From: Rhodothermaceae bacterium
Lineage (GTDB): Bacteria; Bacteroidota; Rhodothermia; Rhodothermales; Bin80
Reading direction: 5' to 3'
Assembly (NCBI GenBank): GCA_009841335.1
Contig: VXLY01000094.1
Location: forward strand, 1-59,257
Length of the DNA: 59,257 nucleotides
The position numbers and the translations under genes are program-made. Below, piece after piece: positions 8,251-17,324 of the stretch. The notes beneath the pieces were generated by a model. The model searched no databases. It worked only from the letters and a program-made list of their open reading frames with translations, and was not told the DNA's origin. The stretch's first letter is position 1, and the number at the start of each line of letters is the position of its first letter.

Positions 8251-9513
8251 TCAATCTGAAGTGGCTGCAGCCCGGCGATAAACCCTGCTGGATTGAAATT
8301 CGGAATCAAACCGGGCTTTTGCAAGGGATTTGAGAACCTGGTCCACGGGAGTACGACTGCGAATCCACGCTTCGCATTGATCTTGCCTGAGACGCAAACC
8401 CATGGTATTGAACCCCAGTACCTGGCCCGTCCTGTGATCGCTGTTGACACGCAAAAGTGAACGCCCTTGCCTGAACAGTTGTGACTGAATGTGTGGCCCG
8501 GGCCGGGCAGGTACATCTCCGTAAGTCTGGTACTCTACAGTGAAAAATTTTGCCGAGTTAAAAAAGACTCCACGCCGATAAGGCGTCCTATGCCCACATA
8601 GTGTGTATGCAACGGTCTTTCCATGAGCGCGGCCCGTATACCAAAGTTGTTCGACTCTACGGCTACCAATCCCGTCCGCATTGAATTCAGCACAATCCCC
8701 AGCAGCATAGACATCCGGTACATTGGTCTCAAAGAACTCATTGACTAGAATACCCTTATTGGCGTGGATCCCCGAAGCCCGCGCTATATCGGTGTTCGGA
8801 TGAACGCCCGCCGTCAGGCCCACAAACTGACAGTCTATACGGTCACCAAGATTGGTTTCAATAGCAGACGCACGATCCGGGCCGATGATTGACTTGAGCT
8901 CTGTCCCGAGCCTCAGGTCTATCCCATGTGCTACAATCTCATCGTTAATCAGCGCGGACTCTTCCTCCGGGAACAGGTAATCCATATAACTCTTCTCCCG
9001 GACAAGAAAAGTCACAGGTATATGTCGGGCATGAAGCATCTCGGCCATCTCTATGCCGATCAGCCCTCCTCCAACCACGACTCCGCGTCTGATACCGCGC
9101 GTATTGCGTTCCATTAGAGCAAGGTCCTGCATCCCATAGAGACCCTGTACCCCCGGCAGATCCTGACCAGGCCAGCCAAATAGATTGGACTTCGATCCGG
9201 TGGCCAATAGAAGTGCATCGTAGGCGATGTCCACACCATCAGCAATCCGAACGACCTTGCTCTGCGTATCAATCTGCGTAGCATACCCACGAACAAGGTC
9301 TATATTGTTTTGTGTCCAAAAATGATCTTCGTACGGTTTGGTCTCCCGGTACCGCATATGCCCCATGTAGATGTACATCAGGGCGGTTCGAGCGTAAAAG
9401 TGATCAGTCTCGCTGGAAACCACCGTAATGCGATGGTCACTTAACTTGCGTACAAACCGTGCCGCAGTAATTCCCGCAACTCCATTGCCAATGATGACGA
9501 TATGCCGGGCCAT
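8251..9513 (-). CDS. FAD-dependent pyridine nucleotide oxidoreductase
   Basis: A 420-residue flavoprotein of the NADH-rubredoxin reductase/nitrite-reductase-NirB type. The N-terminal dinucleotide fold HIVIIGNGVAGITAARF binds FAD. DALLLATGSKSN is the ATG motif, GVVVGGGLIGIEMAEML (about residue 143) is the NAD(P)H-binding fold, and DVYAAGDCAEF (about 270) is the second FAD motif. No C-x-x-C redox disulfide is visible near the N terminus, which separates it from thioredoxin or dihydrolipoamide reductases. The polyferredoxin follows nine bases downstream and is its likely electron partner. The gene diverges from nadK with 72 nt between starts, enough for two promoters. Confidence 0.85.
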   Translation of the reverse strand: MARHIVIIGNGVAGITAARFVRKLSDHRITVVSSETDHFYARTALMYIYMGHMRYRETKPYEDHFWTQNNIDLVRGYATQIDTQSKVVRIADGVDIAYDALLLATGSKSNLFGWPGQDLPGVQGLYGMQDLALMERNTRGIRRGVVVGGGLIGIEMAEMLHARHIPVTFLVREKSYMDYLFPEEESALINDEIVAHGIDLRLGTELKSIIGPDRASAIETNLGDRIDCQFVGLTAGVHPNTDIARASGIHANKGILVNEFFETNVPDVYAAGDCAEFNADGIGSRRVEQLWYTGRAHGKTVAYTLCGHRTPYRRGVFFNSAKFFTVEYQTYGDVPARPGPHIQSQLFRQGRSLLRVNSDHRTGQVLGFNTMGLRLRQDQCEAWIRSRTPVDQVLKSLAKARFDSEFQSSRVYRRAAATSD

Positions 9514-9585
9514 GATTCTGTGCAGTCAAAACGAAAGTTACACCAATCTCGTTAAAGATTAGCACACTCAAGTGCGAATTGATCA

Positions 9586-10467
9586 ATGAAACGGTTGATC
9601 TATGGCGTTACCGGAAATACGGCCAAAGACGAACTCTGGCCGCTGGTCCAACGGTTGAAAAACTGGATGGACAAAAAGAGTATTGACTATCGGTTGCATG
9701 CTTCCATTGTGGATGGCCTCGTGAAGCGCTCCATGATTACGCCTGAAAATGCAGAAAATGTTTATGTAAATGAGCTTACACAAACGAGCAATGTCATCCT
9801 GTCGATCGGAGGTGATGGAACGCTGCTTCACACGGCCTTTGAAGTTGGGACATCCGGTATCCCCATCCTGGGAGTAAATATTGGTCGCCTCGGCTTTCTG
9901 GCTGATGTTGAGGCCAGCAAGATCCAAAATGCTATGCGGCTCATGGAGGAGGGACGATATACGATTGAAGAGCGGATGGTTCTTGATTTATCTGGTCCTC
10001 ACGCTGGTCTAGCACTTAACGACATCGTAATTACGCGCAAGCCTGCGGGTGGGCTTGCGGCCATAGATATCCAGGTGGATAATACCCGGCTGAACCGTTA
10101 CTGGGGTGATGGCGTGATCATAGCCACGCCAACTGGATCAACGGCCTACTCGCTGGCGGTTGGCGGACCTATCGTGATGCCGGGCAGTAACGTAGTGATT
10201 GTCAGTCCTGTGGCCCCTCACAGTCTAACGGTCCGTCCGATCGTGTTGCCTGCACAGGCAGTACTGACCATCCAGTTGGCTGCGGTTTCTTCGGACTGCA
10301 CCATTGCTCTGGATGGGCGGACACACACGATTGCTGGAAAGAAAACCCCCTATACCGTACGTCGAGCGAGTCATCCGATCCGGCTGATCAGGCTCGAAAA
10401 CATGCATTATTTCAGCACCTTGCGATCGAAACTTTCCTGGGGGATGGGGCCCCAAATGCTTGCATGA
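9586..10467 (+). CDS. nadK: NAD kinase
   Basis: Phosphorylates NAD+ to NADP+ in the cytoplasm, setting the NADP pool for biosynthesis. The 293-residue protein has the family hallmarks: VILSIGGDGTLLHTA with the GGDG loop (about residue 74), GVNIGRLGFLADV, LALNDIVITR with the N-D motif (about 144), and YWGDGVIIATPTGSTAYSLA (about 166). Length and order are normal. The last four bases (ATGA) overlap the start of the DUF4292-like lipoprotein gene, implying translational coupling. Confidence 0.97.
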   Translation: MKRLIYGVTGNTAKDELWPLVQRLKNWMDKKSIDYRLHASIVDGLVKRSMITPENAENVYVNELTQTSNVILSIGGDGTLLHTAFEVGTSGIPILGVNIGRLGFLADVEASKIQNAMRLMEEGRYTIEERMVLDLSGPHAGLALNDIVITRKPAGGLAAIDIQVDNTRLNRYWGDGVIIATPTGSTAYSLAVGGPIVMPGSNVVIVSPVAPHSLTVRPIVLPAQAVLTIQLAAVSSDCTIALDGRTHTIAGKKTPYTVRRASHPIRLIRLENMHYFSTLRSKLSWGMGPQMLA

Positions 10468-11222
10468 GAAAGATCGCCTTAATCTGTGCATTAGTTGTAG
10501 CGGGGTGTGCCGGCACACGTACCTCAGTCGTAGATCCGGTCAATGTCCCGAACCTATTTGAAGCAGCAACAGTCCTTGACAGCATCTGGGCACACCCTGT
10601 CCCGAGCTCCATCAAGGCACAAGTCCAGCTTTCCATGGATTCGCCGATCCACTCTGGAACGATGATGGCCGATATTTCGCACCGGCGCGGAGACTCCCTT
10701 CTAATGGCGTTCACTGTTCGCGGTCTGGGTATTGAGGTCGGACGGGCCCTGGTAACTCGGGACAGTATTTTTTTCTATGATCGTTTAGCACAATCACTGC
10801 ACACCGCAGACAGCAATTATCCAGCTATACCAGCAATATTCACGGTCCAGGACGCAATTGAAAACATGCTTGCCCTGATACGGCCAACACATCAATCACA
10901 TATGCAGTTGGAGCAAGTATCGGATCGACTCGTTCTTGCGGACACCCTCCAGAACAGAGCCTATACGGTTGACCCGTCTATCTGGCGCATTATTCATGTG
11001 GAGCAGCGGGATTCCACCGACACGCTTATTGAATCATTGTATTTCAGCGATTTTTTCACCGTCGGAGAGATGCAGTTCCCACAGCGCGTAGTCTACCGTA
11101 GTCCAGCATCGGATATAAACGCCATACTTCATTATCGCTCGATCCAGATCAACGAGCCAATCGTTTCAATGTCACTAAACCTCCCCAGTGGGGTAAGCCG
11201 TGTTTCGCTCCCTGAACGATAA
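10464..11222 (+). CDS. DUF4292-like outer-membrane lipoprotein
   Basis: A 252-residue lipoprotein: MRKIALICALVVAGCAG is a short signal with the lipobox VAGC. The remainder is mostly beta strands of the LolA/LolB type. SMDSPIHSGTMMADISHRRG, then LLMAFTVRGLGIEVGRALVTRD, then IHVEQRD and a C-terminal YRSIQINEPIVSMSLNLPSG follow the DUF4292 pattern of Bacteroidota. DUF4292 proteins are thought to be LolB-like carriers or scaffolds at the outer membrane, and direct function is unproven. It overlaps nadK by four bases. A lolA gene lies 22 kb away on the same strand. Confidence 0.75.
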   Translation: MRKIALICALVVAGCAGTRTSVVDPVNVPNLFEAATVLDSIWAHPVPSSIKAQVQLSMDSPIHSGTMMADISHRRGDSLLMAFTVRGLGIEVGRALVTRDSIFFYDRLAQSLHTADSNYPAIPAIFTVQDAIENMLALIRPTHQSHMQLEQVSDRLVLADTLQNRAYTVDPSIWRIIHVEQRDSTDTLIESLYFSDFFTVGEMQFPQRVVYRSPASDINAILHYRSIQINEPIVSMSLNLPSGVSRVSLPER

Positions 11223-11271
11223 TCGGCCCGCGGCTTGTATCTTAAAAACATTCTTTCAACCTTGGTAAATC

Positions 11272-12690
11272 ATGGCAGATACTTTTGATGTCATTGTTGT
11301 CGGGACAGGCCCCGGCGGGTACGAAACAGCCATACGTGCCACGCAGCTAGGATTCAAAACAGCGGTCGTTGAAAAAGACAAACTGGGAGGAGTTTGCCTA
11401 AACGTAGGTTGCATCCCCACTAAAGCACTTCTAAAGAGTGCAGAAGTGGCTTCTTACGCCGATCACTTGTCCGCCTATGGCTTAAAGCTTGAGGGGAAAA
11501 TTACAGCGGATTTTCCAAGCGTTATTCAGCGAAGCCGGAAGGTCGCTGCGAAAATGAACTCCGGCGTGCAATACCTCATGAAGAAAAATGGCATTGAGGT
11601 TGTTTTCGGACATGCGAAACTGACGGGAGGCGGCGCATTAAGCATTACGCCATCCGTCAATATGGATAACAAAAGAATAGGAACCTCACGCACACTCAAG
11701 GCGAAATATATCATCCTGGCAACTGGGGCCCGTGCAAGAGAAATTCCCCCCTTGCCTATTGATGGAAAAAACGTAATTGATTACAGGGGGGCGTTGCTGC
11801 AGGAAAAACGGCCCAAGCGCCTCCTGATTGCCGGTGCCGGTGCTATCGGAGTAGAGTTTGCCTACTTCTATCACCACATGGGTACACAGGTCCACTTGGT
11901 GGAACTCCTGGATCGTATCGTTCCCATTGAGGACGAGGATGTGTCCAAGCAACTGACGCGTTCATTCAAAAAAGCCGGCATCAAAGTTCGTACGAGCGCA
12001 AGTGTAGCCCGTGTGGAAAAAGGCAATGGTGCCCTAAAAGTGCATCTGAAGACCACTCGGAAAAGTGATGTGGTAGAAGTTGATCAAGTTCTTAGCTCGG
12101 TCGGAATTACCGGAAATATCGAAGATTTGGGCCTGGAAAGCGTTGGCATAGAAACGGAGCGTGGCTTTATCAAGACAGACGAATTTTCCCGTACCCGAGT
12201 TCGGGGCGTCTATGCGATCGGCGACGTAGCCGGCCCGCCCTGGTTAGCACACAAAGCCAGCCACGAAGGCATTATTTGCGTTGAAAAAATTGCCGGACAG
12301 AATGTGCATTCACTGGATAAGGGAAATATTCCCGGATGCACCTACTGTCAACCCCAGATTGCTTCAGTGGGATATACCGAGGCCAAGGCGCGTGAAGAAG
12401 GATTAGACATCAAGGTCGGTAAGTTCCCATTCTCGGCATCTGGTAAAGCTGCGGCGGCCGGACACACTGATGGATTCGTGAAGGTCATTTATGACGCGAA
12501 GTACGGAGAGCTACTTGGTTGCCATGTGATTGGACAGGATGCCACAGAGCTCATCGCGGAGGCCGTAACCGCCCGCACACTGGAGACCACCCACCATGAA
12601 ATCCTGGACGCCGTACATCCACATCCGACGCTCTCGGAAGCAGTCATGGAGGCTACCCGTGATGCACTAGGGCAGTCCATCAACATCTGA
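11272..12690 (+). CDS. lpdA: Dihydrolipoyl dehydrogenase (E3)
   Basis: The FAD enzyme that reoxidises lipoamide in the pyruvate, 2-oxoglutarate and branched-chain dehydrogenase complexes and in glycine cleavage. The 472-residue protein has VVGTGPGGYETAIRA (FAD fold), the redox disulfide in GGVCLNVGCIPTKALLKSAE (about 41-60), and LLIAGAGAIGVEFAYFY (NAD fold, about 185). GVYAIGDVAGPPWLAHKA and the C-terminal catalytic His-Glu motif HPHPTLSE also match. Length is standard. It starts 49 nt after the lipoprotein stop. It carries no N-terminal lipoyl domain, and its complex partners are not in the window. Confidence 0.97.
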   Translation: MADTFDVIVVGTGPGGYETAIRATQLGFKTAVVEKDKLGGVCLNVGCIPTKALLKSAEVASYADHLSAYGLKLEGKITADFPSVIQRSRKVAAKMNSGVQYLMKKNGIEVVFGHAKLTGGGALSITPSVNMDNKRIGTSRTLKAKYIILATGARAREIPPLPIDGKNVIDYRGALLQEKRPKRLLIAGAGAIGVEFAYFYHHMGTQVHLVELLDRIVPIEDEDVSKQLTRSFKKAGIKVRTSASVARVEKGNGALKVHLKTTRKSDVVEVDQVLSSVGITGNIEDLGLESVGIETERGFIKTDEFSRTRVRGVYAIGDVAGPPWLAHKASHEGIICVEKIAGQNVHSLDKGNIPGCTYCQPQIASVGYTEAKAREEGLDIKVGKFPFSASGKAAAAGHTDGFVKVIYDAKYGELLGCHVIGQDATELIAEAVTARTLETTHHEILDAVHPHPTLSEAVMEATRDALGQSINI

Positions 12691-13166
12691 CCCTATTTCC
12701 TGGTTGATTATTCTGACTGATTCGATCATTGAGTCTTATTCAGTGCCTGCCCGGAAATATTGCTTGTGCTTGTTAAAGCTACCTCGAAACCTACAACGTG
12801 GGTTCGAAGCCGTTTGTGTGGACCAGATCCGAAGATCAAATCTTGGATCCACCAAAATCTCCTGTGCGCAGATAAATGATGACACGCTACACTAGCGACG
12901 AGTAACTGGAGAAACTTGGGCATTGTTGCTGGCGCCTTGATCGTCCCGTTTTTTTGGCCGTTCTGGAAAAGCTTCCCGTGATCGTTCAAGACGGGCGAAT
13001 ATTTTGGCCAGAAAATGGAGGAAAACCAACAAAAGTACAAGACAAGTGAGAGCTAACGGAAAAGTAGCGCAAGCTCTTTTAGACGCGTAGGACTATGTTA
13101 TCACCTCTATGCTCTACCCCCAGGACTCCGTCTCACCATTTGTCTCGCCCCTGCTGGCATTTAGGT
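12691..13166. other. 476-nt gap between convergent lpdA and LRR genes
   Basis: The longest frames here are short and lack family motifs. One inverted repeat at 12826-12849 is listed separately. A short plus-strand frame ending at about 12983 encodes a hydrophobic run (about IVAGALIVPFFWPFW) with no visible start. It may be a relic of a membrane protein, but nothing firm can be claimed. Confidence 0.45.
12826..12849. other. Inverted repeat after lpdA
   Basis: GATCC-G-AAGAT at 12826-12836 pairs with ATCTT-GGATC at 12840-12849 across a three-base loop, with one bulged G. That gives a ten-pair stem about 135 nt after lpdA. It is not followed by a T tract. It may be a terminator or RNA-stability hairpin. 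Confidence 0.4.
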
Positions 13167-14906
13167 TTAGCGTACCCGCACCACGCGTCCCGTATGTGTA
13201 AACTGATCTCCGGGGGTTTTAATCGTCATGCGGTACACGTATGCCCCGGAGGGAAGTCTAACCTCTCGCAGGGAAAGTTCACGCCCCCAACCGGCAGGAA
13301 AGTCCGTGGGATATTGTTTGATCACGAGCCGGCCCGTAACGTCAAAGATTTCGACCCCAACGCGGGCAGGCCAAGGCAGGTCAAACCGTAAAGTGGTAGA
13401 TGTCCGGAACGGGTTGGGGTAATTGCCCTTTATCGCGAATTCTACCGGCAGGGCACTTTCCTCTTCCACCGAAACTGAGGGAGCGCAATTCGGGCCCCCT
13501 CTACCACTTGAGTTCCTTCTCAGCCACCTCTGAAACTCATCGTCGGCTGGAGCGCACAACCCCGCATTGTTTTTAAAGCTGAAGTCACTAAGCCATCGAA
13601 GTTGCAGGAAGCTACGCGGGATTGAACCGGAAAGCCGATTGTCGGTCAGGTTCAGCTTTCGCAGCGCAAGCAGGTTGCCCAGTTCAGAAGGGAGCGAACC
13701 CGTTAGCTGATTGTCGCTCAGGTTCAGATTATCCAGCGCTAACAGTTTGCCCAATTCAGGAGGGAGCGAATCCCCAAGCTGATTGTAGCTCAGGTCCAGC
13801 CTTGTCAACGCTGATAATTTGCCCAATTCACGAGGGAGCGAACCCCTAAGCTGATTGCGGCTCAGGTCCAGCTTTGTCAACGCTGATAATTTGCCCAATT
13901 CACGAGGGAGCGAACCCGTAAGCTGATTGTCGCACAGGACCAGATCTTTCAGTGCTGAGAGGTTACCCAGCTCAGGTGGAAGCACGGAAAGCTGATTATT
14001 CTCCAGCCTCAGCGATTCCAGCGCTAGCAAATTTCCTAACTCAGGAGGGAGTGTCGTTAGCCAATTGTTATAAACCCACAGCGTTTTTAGCGACGACAGG
14101 TCGCCCAACTCAGGAGGGAGTGTGGTAAGCTGATTGTGATACAGGCCCAGACTATTCAGCGCTGACAGGTTGCCCAGCTCAGGAGGCAGTGTGGTAAGCT
14201 GATTATTGCCCAAGCCCAGACCCTTCAGCTTTGACAGGCTGCCCAACTCAGTAGGGATAGTGGCAAGCTGATTGTCATACAGCATCAGCGTTACGAGCGA
14301 CGACAGGTTGCCCAACTCAGGAGGAACCGTGGCAAGCTGATTACTGGACAGCCACAGCCCCTCAAGCGCAGACAGGTTGCCCAACTCTGGAGGGACCGTG
14401 GTAAGCTGATTGTCGATGAGGTTCAGCCTTTTCAGCGCTGACAGGTTGCCCAATTCAGACGGGATCGATCCTTCAAGATGATTCTCTGACAGATTCAGCT
14501 CTTCCAGCGACGACAGGTTGCCCAATTCAAACGGGATCGATCCCTCAAGATGATTTCTCCACAGGACCAGCGCTCTCAGCCCTGACAGGTTGCCCAATTC
14601 AGGAGGGAGCGAGCCGCTGAGATCGTTCCGTGGTAGGTCTATTCTTACTAGGGTACTTCCAACAACACGAAGCCCGTGCCATTGGTTAAACTCCGCCATC
14701 GACTGGGGCACAGTAGTTACATTCCAGCCGGTTCTGTGTGCCCATGAATCCCCGTTGGTAGAGAGATAGAAGGCGCTAAGGGCTTTGTGGACGGTTTCTA
14801 CATCCTGCCTATTTGCCAAGCATTGACAGGGAAGCGAAAGCAACGCCGTAATTAAAGGAACTGCCAAATAGGGGCAAAATCGAAGAAAAAAGCGCATCAG
14901 GTGCAA
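13167..14906 (-). CDS. Secreted leucine-rich-repeat protein with type IX sorting domain
   Basis: A 579-residue secreted protein. MHLMRFFLRFCPYLAVPLIT and the following hydrophobic run form a signal peptide; ATG 14897 is an equally good start. An LRR cap region contains STNGDSWAHRTGWN (about 50-63). About 17 tandem LRRs of 23-24 residues follow, with the consensus L-P-P-E-L-G-N-L-S-A-L-x-x-L-x-L-x-x-N-Q-L, ending near residue 465. The last 95 residues are a type A sorting domain: NYPNPFRTSTTLRFDLP, VEIFDVTGRLV, SGAYVYRM and a terminal GRVVRVR. The repeats resemble plant-type LRRs, so a protein-binding surface role is likely. The partner is unknown. A 7-bp inverted repeat lies just upstream of the start. 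No clear Shine-Dalgarno site is seen. Confidence 0.88.
   Translation of the reverse strand: MHLMRFFLRFCPYLAVPLITALLSLPCQCLANRQDVETVHKALSAFYLSTNGDSWAHRTGWNVTTVPQSMAEFNQWHGLRVVGSTLVRIDLPRNDLSGSLPPELGNLSGLRALVLWRNHLEGSIPFELGNLSSLEELNLSENHLEGSIPSELGNLSALKRLNLIDNQLTTVPPELGNLSALEGLWLSSNQLATVPPELGNLSSLVTLMLYDNQLATIPTELGSLSKLKGLGLGNNQLTTLPPELGNLSALNSLGLYHNQLTTLPPELGDLSSLKTLWVYNNWLTTLPPELGNLLALESLRLENNQLSVLPPELGNLSALKDLVLCDNQLTGSLPRELGKLSALTKLDLSRNQLRGSLPRELGKLSALTRLDLSYNQLGDSLPPELGKLLALDNLNLSDNQLTGSLPSELGNLLALRKLNLTDNRLSGSIPRSFLQLRWLSDFSFKNNAGLCAPADDEFQRWLRRNSSGRGGPNCAPSVSVEEESALPVEFAIKGNYPNPFRTSTTLRFDLPWPARVGVEIFDVTGRLVIKQYPTDFPAGWGRELSLREVRLPSGAYVYRMTIKTPGDQFTHTGRVVRVR
13640..14650 (-). repeat. Tandem 69-72-bp LRR-coding repeats
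   Basis: About 15 tandem units, each encoding one 23- or 24-residue LRR, are visible as recurring TTGCCCAA(T/C)TCAGGAGGGAG blocks on the plus strand. Units differ from one another at many bases, so the array is older than the WD40 array at the end of the window. Two unit lengths (69 and 72 bp) are mixed. Confidence 0.85.
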
Positions 14907-14911
14907 ATTGT

Positions 14912-14934
14912 TGTCTGAGCACCGTCGTCAGACA
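14912..14934. promoter_or_regulatory. Inverted repeat hugging the LRR gene start
   Basis: TGTCTGA at 14912-14918 and TCAGACA at 14928-14934 are perfect 7-bp arms around a nine-base spacer. They lie 5-28 bases upstream of the LRR start on its 5' side. The position fits an operator or a leader hairpin that could mask the ribosome site. No regulator can be named. Confidence 0.4.
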
Positions 14935-15106
14935 GCAAGCAAGGGATTCCGGCAGCATTTCCCGGGATACCCACTTTATGCTTACCCCTGCGTAGAACAA
15001 AAGGCCGAGGTGCTCGCCTCTGGGAAGAGAAGATCGTAAGGCAGGTCCACGGTTATGCTGCTCCAAACTCAATTACTCCCACTTCTGCAAAACTGTTTCG
15101 CTGAGA

Positions 15107-17197
15107 TCAGCAAACGATGGCTCCAGGCTCGCTCTCGGACGAGATAAGTGCAAGATGTCCTTCTCGGTCTTCCGCCATCAGGAGCATACCCTGGCTTTCC
15201 AGCCCCATCATCTTTCTTGGCGCCAGATTCGCAACCGCGACCACCGAGCGGCCGACCAACTCTTCTGGTTCAAAATGCTTCGCAACACCGGCCAGTATCT
15301 GTCGCTGTTCGTAACCGAGATCAACCTGCAGTCTTAGAAGTTTCTCTGATTTTAGGACGCGTTCAGCACTTAGTATGAGTCCCGTTCGGAAGTCCAGCTT
15401 TGCAAAATCATCATAGCTGATTGTAGGCTTCGCCTCAGCATACGGCAGCCCCTGAGATGCATTCGCAGATTCCAGTTTTTCAATCTGTCTCTGTATAGCA
15501 GTATCACTCACCTTACTAAAAAGAATTTCCTTCCGACCAAGGACATGACCAGCCGAAAGTAGACACGAGCCCGCCTCCGCCCAGCCGATACCTGCCGCGT
15601 CGCTACTGCCGGGCAAGCTGGATCGAACCCCCTCAAGTCGAAGCATACTCCGAAGCTTTGCAGCCGAAAACGGCAAAACCGGTTCCACTAACACCGATAA
15701 AGCCGCACAAATCTGCAATGATACATGAACGGTATTGGCACATTGCACACGATCCGTCTTCCGCGTAGCCCATGGAGCCTGGTCGTTGAAATACTTGTTG
15801 CCCAATCGCGCGACGCCCATAGTCTGGTGTACCGCCTCGCGAAACCTGAAACGCTCGTAGGAGGCCGAAATTCGTTCCGGGAATACTGACAGCTGCTCAA
15901 TAACCTCTGTATCTGTGGCAGAAGGATCCACTAACGGAGGAACACAGTTGCCAAACTCGCGCTTAGCAAAGGTCAATGCGCGGTTTACAAAGTTCCCGAG
16001 AATATCTGCCAGCTCGCTGTTGACACGTGTCTGGAATTCTCTCCAACTAAAGGCTGAATCTTTCGCCTCCGGGAGTGTGCTCGCAAGAACATAGCGGAGC
16101 AAGTCAGGCGGAAAATCCTCGAGATATTCGTGCAACCAAACGGCCCAGCCTCTACTGGTTGAAAGCTTGCTACCCTCAATGTTCAGAAATTCATTTGCTG
16201 GCACCTGATCTGGTACTACATACTTGCCGTAGGCCATCAGCATGGCTGGAAACATCAGCGTGTGAAACACGATGTTGTCCTTGCCAATAAAATGAATCAA
16301 TCTGGATTCATCATCCTGCCAATACAGCCTCCATCGCTCTGAATCTCCCTGTTTGGCAGCCCATTCACGTGTAGACGAAATATATCCTATGGGGGCATCA
16401 AACCACACATAGATTACCTTTCCTTTCGCTTCCACTCCAACTGCTTCGGCAATCTCCTGGGGTACGGGGACTCCCCAGGGAACATCACGAGTGATTGCCC
16501 GATCCCGTAAGCCGTCGGTAAACCAGGCTCGGATCTGCCCCAGTACATTGGGCTTCCATTCGGGATGACTGCTGATATAGTCCTCGAGGCGTGCCTGCCA
16601 GTCCCCTAGAGGCAGATACCAGTGAGTAGTGGGACGAAGTTCCGGTACCGCATCGGTTAGTGTGCTCCGGGGATTCTTGATTTCCGAGGGACTGAGCGAT
16701 GACCCACACTGTTCACACTGGTCTCCATATGCATCTTCATATCCACATAGCGGACAAGTGCCTCGCACGAAGCGATCCGCAAGAAAAACTCCTGCCTCGG
16801 GATCATACAACTGCTCGTCACGCTTCAGCACGAACTCATCCCTTTCCGACAACCGGCGAAAAAAATCCTGGCTCGTATCTGTATGAATTTCGCGTGAGGT
16901 GCGACTGTAATTATCAAAGCTGATCCCAACACCATCAAAGCTATCCCGGATAATCGGATGATAGTGATCTACGACCTCCTGAGGTGTAATACCCTCCGCC
17001 ATGGCCCGCATAACGATTGCCACACCATATTCATCAGATCCACAAACATACACTACATCCCGCCCCTGCAGACGTAAATAGCGCACATAAAGATCCGCTG
17101 GGAGGTACGCACCCGCCAAGTGCCCGATGTGTACCGGACCATTCGCATATGGTAACGCAGAAGTGATCAGCGTACGCTTGAAAAACTTGGCCGGCAT
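15107..17197 (-). CDS. metG: Methionyl-tRNA synthetase with C-terminal tRNA-binding domain
   Basis: Charges tRNA-Met in the cytoplasm. ATG 17197 gives MPAKFFKRTLITSALPYANG; a TTG at 17230 would add 11 residues. The 696-residue product has the class I signature in GPVHIGHLAGAYLPADLY (HIGH). The zinc knuckle is CPLCGYEDAYGDQCEQCG, and the KMSKS-equivalent is GSKLSTSRGWAVW, the usual form for this enzyme group. The last 110 residues, from FRTGLILSAERVLKSEKLLR to LAPRKMMGLESQGML, form the EMAP/Trbp111-like tRNA-binding domain found in long MetRS. The gene diverges from hisB with 127 nt between starts. Confidence 0.96.
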   Translation of the reverse strand: MPAKFFKRTLITSALPYANGPVHIGHLAGAYLPADLYVRYLRLQGRDVVYVCGSDEYGVAIVMRAMAEGITPQEVVDHYHPIIRDSFDGVGISFDNYSRTSREIHTDTSQDFFRRLSERDEFVLKRDEQLYDPEAGVFLADRFVRGTCPLCGYEDAYGDQCEQCGSSLSPSEIKNPRSTLTDAVPELRPTTHWYLPLGDWQARLEDYISSHPEWKPNVLGQIRAWFTDGLRDRAITRDVPWGVPVPQEIAEAVGVEAKGKVIYVWFDAPIGYISSTREWAAKQGDSERWRLYWQDDESRLIHFIGKDNIVFHTLMFPAMLMAYGKYVVPDQVPANEFLNIEGSKLSTSRGWAVWLHEYLEDFPPDLLRYVLASTLPEAKDSAFSWREFQTRVNSELADILGNFVNRALTFAKREFGNCVPPLVDPSATDTEVIEQLSVFPERISASYERFRFREAVHQTMGVARLGNKYFNDQAPWATRKTDRVQCANTVHVSLQICAALSVLVEPVLPFSAAKLRSMLRLEGVRSSLPGSSDAAGIGWAEAGSCLLSAGHVLGRKEILFSKVSDTAIQRQIEKLESANASQGLPYAEAKPTISYDDFAKLDFRTGLILSAERVLKSEKLLRLQVDLGYEQRQILAGVAKHFEPEELVGRSVVAVANLAPRKMMGLESQGMLLMAEDREGHLALISSESEPGAIVC

Positions 17198-17324
17198 AGA
17201 CAGTTGGGATACTTGAGCGGTTTTAACCAAAACTATCCACTACGGATCCTGAGATATTTACCCCAGACCTCACCTTACGCCGTACTTGTGCGTACAAGCG
17301 TTCTCGTTGACCAACTGAGCTTCT

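Noticed and set aside
12800-12815. GGTTCGAAG-like sequence as a tRNA T-loop
   Set aside because: No five-base T stem, anticodon arm or acceptor pairing can be built around it.
12726-13040. 104-codon minus-strand ORF between lpdA and the LRR gene
   Set aside because: The composition is rich in W, F, H and S with no domain or start signal, and it overlaps the hairpin. It is likely chance.
13640-14650. Regularly spaced similar blocks that could suggest a CRISPR array
   Set aside because: The blocks are translated LRR units of 69-72 bp in one open frame, with no invariant repeat and no unique spacers. No cas gene is present.
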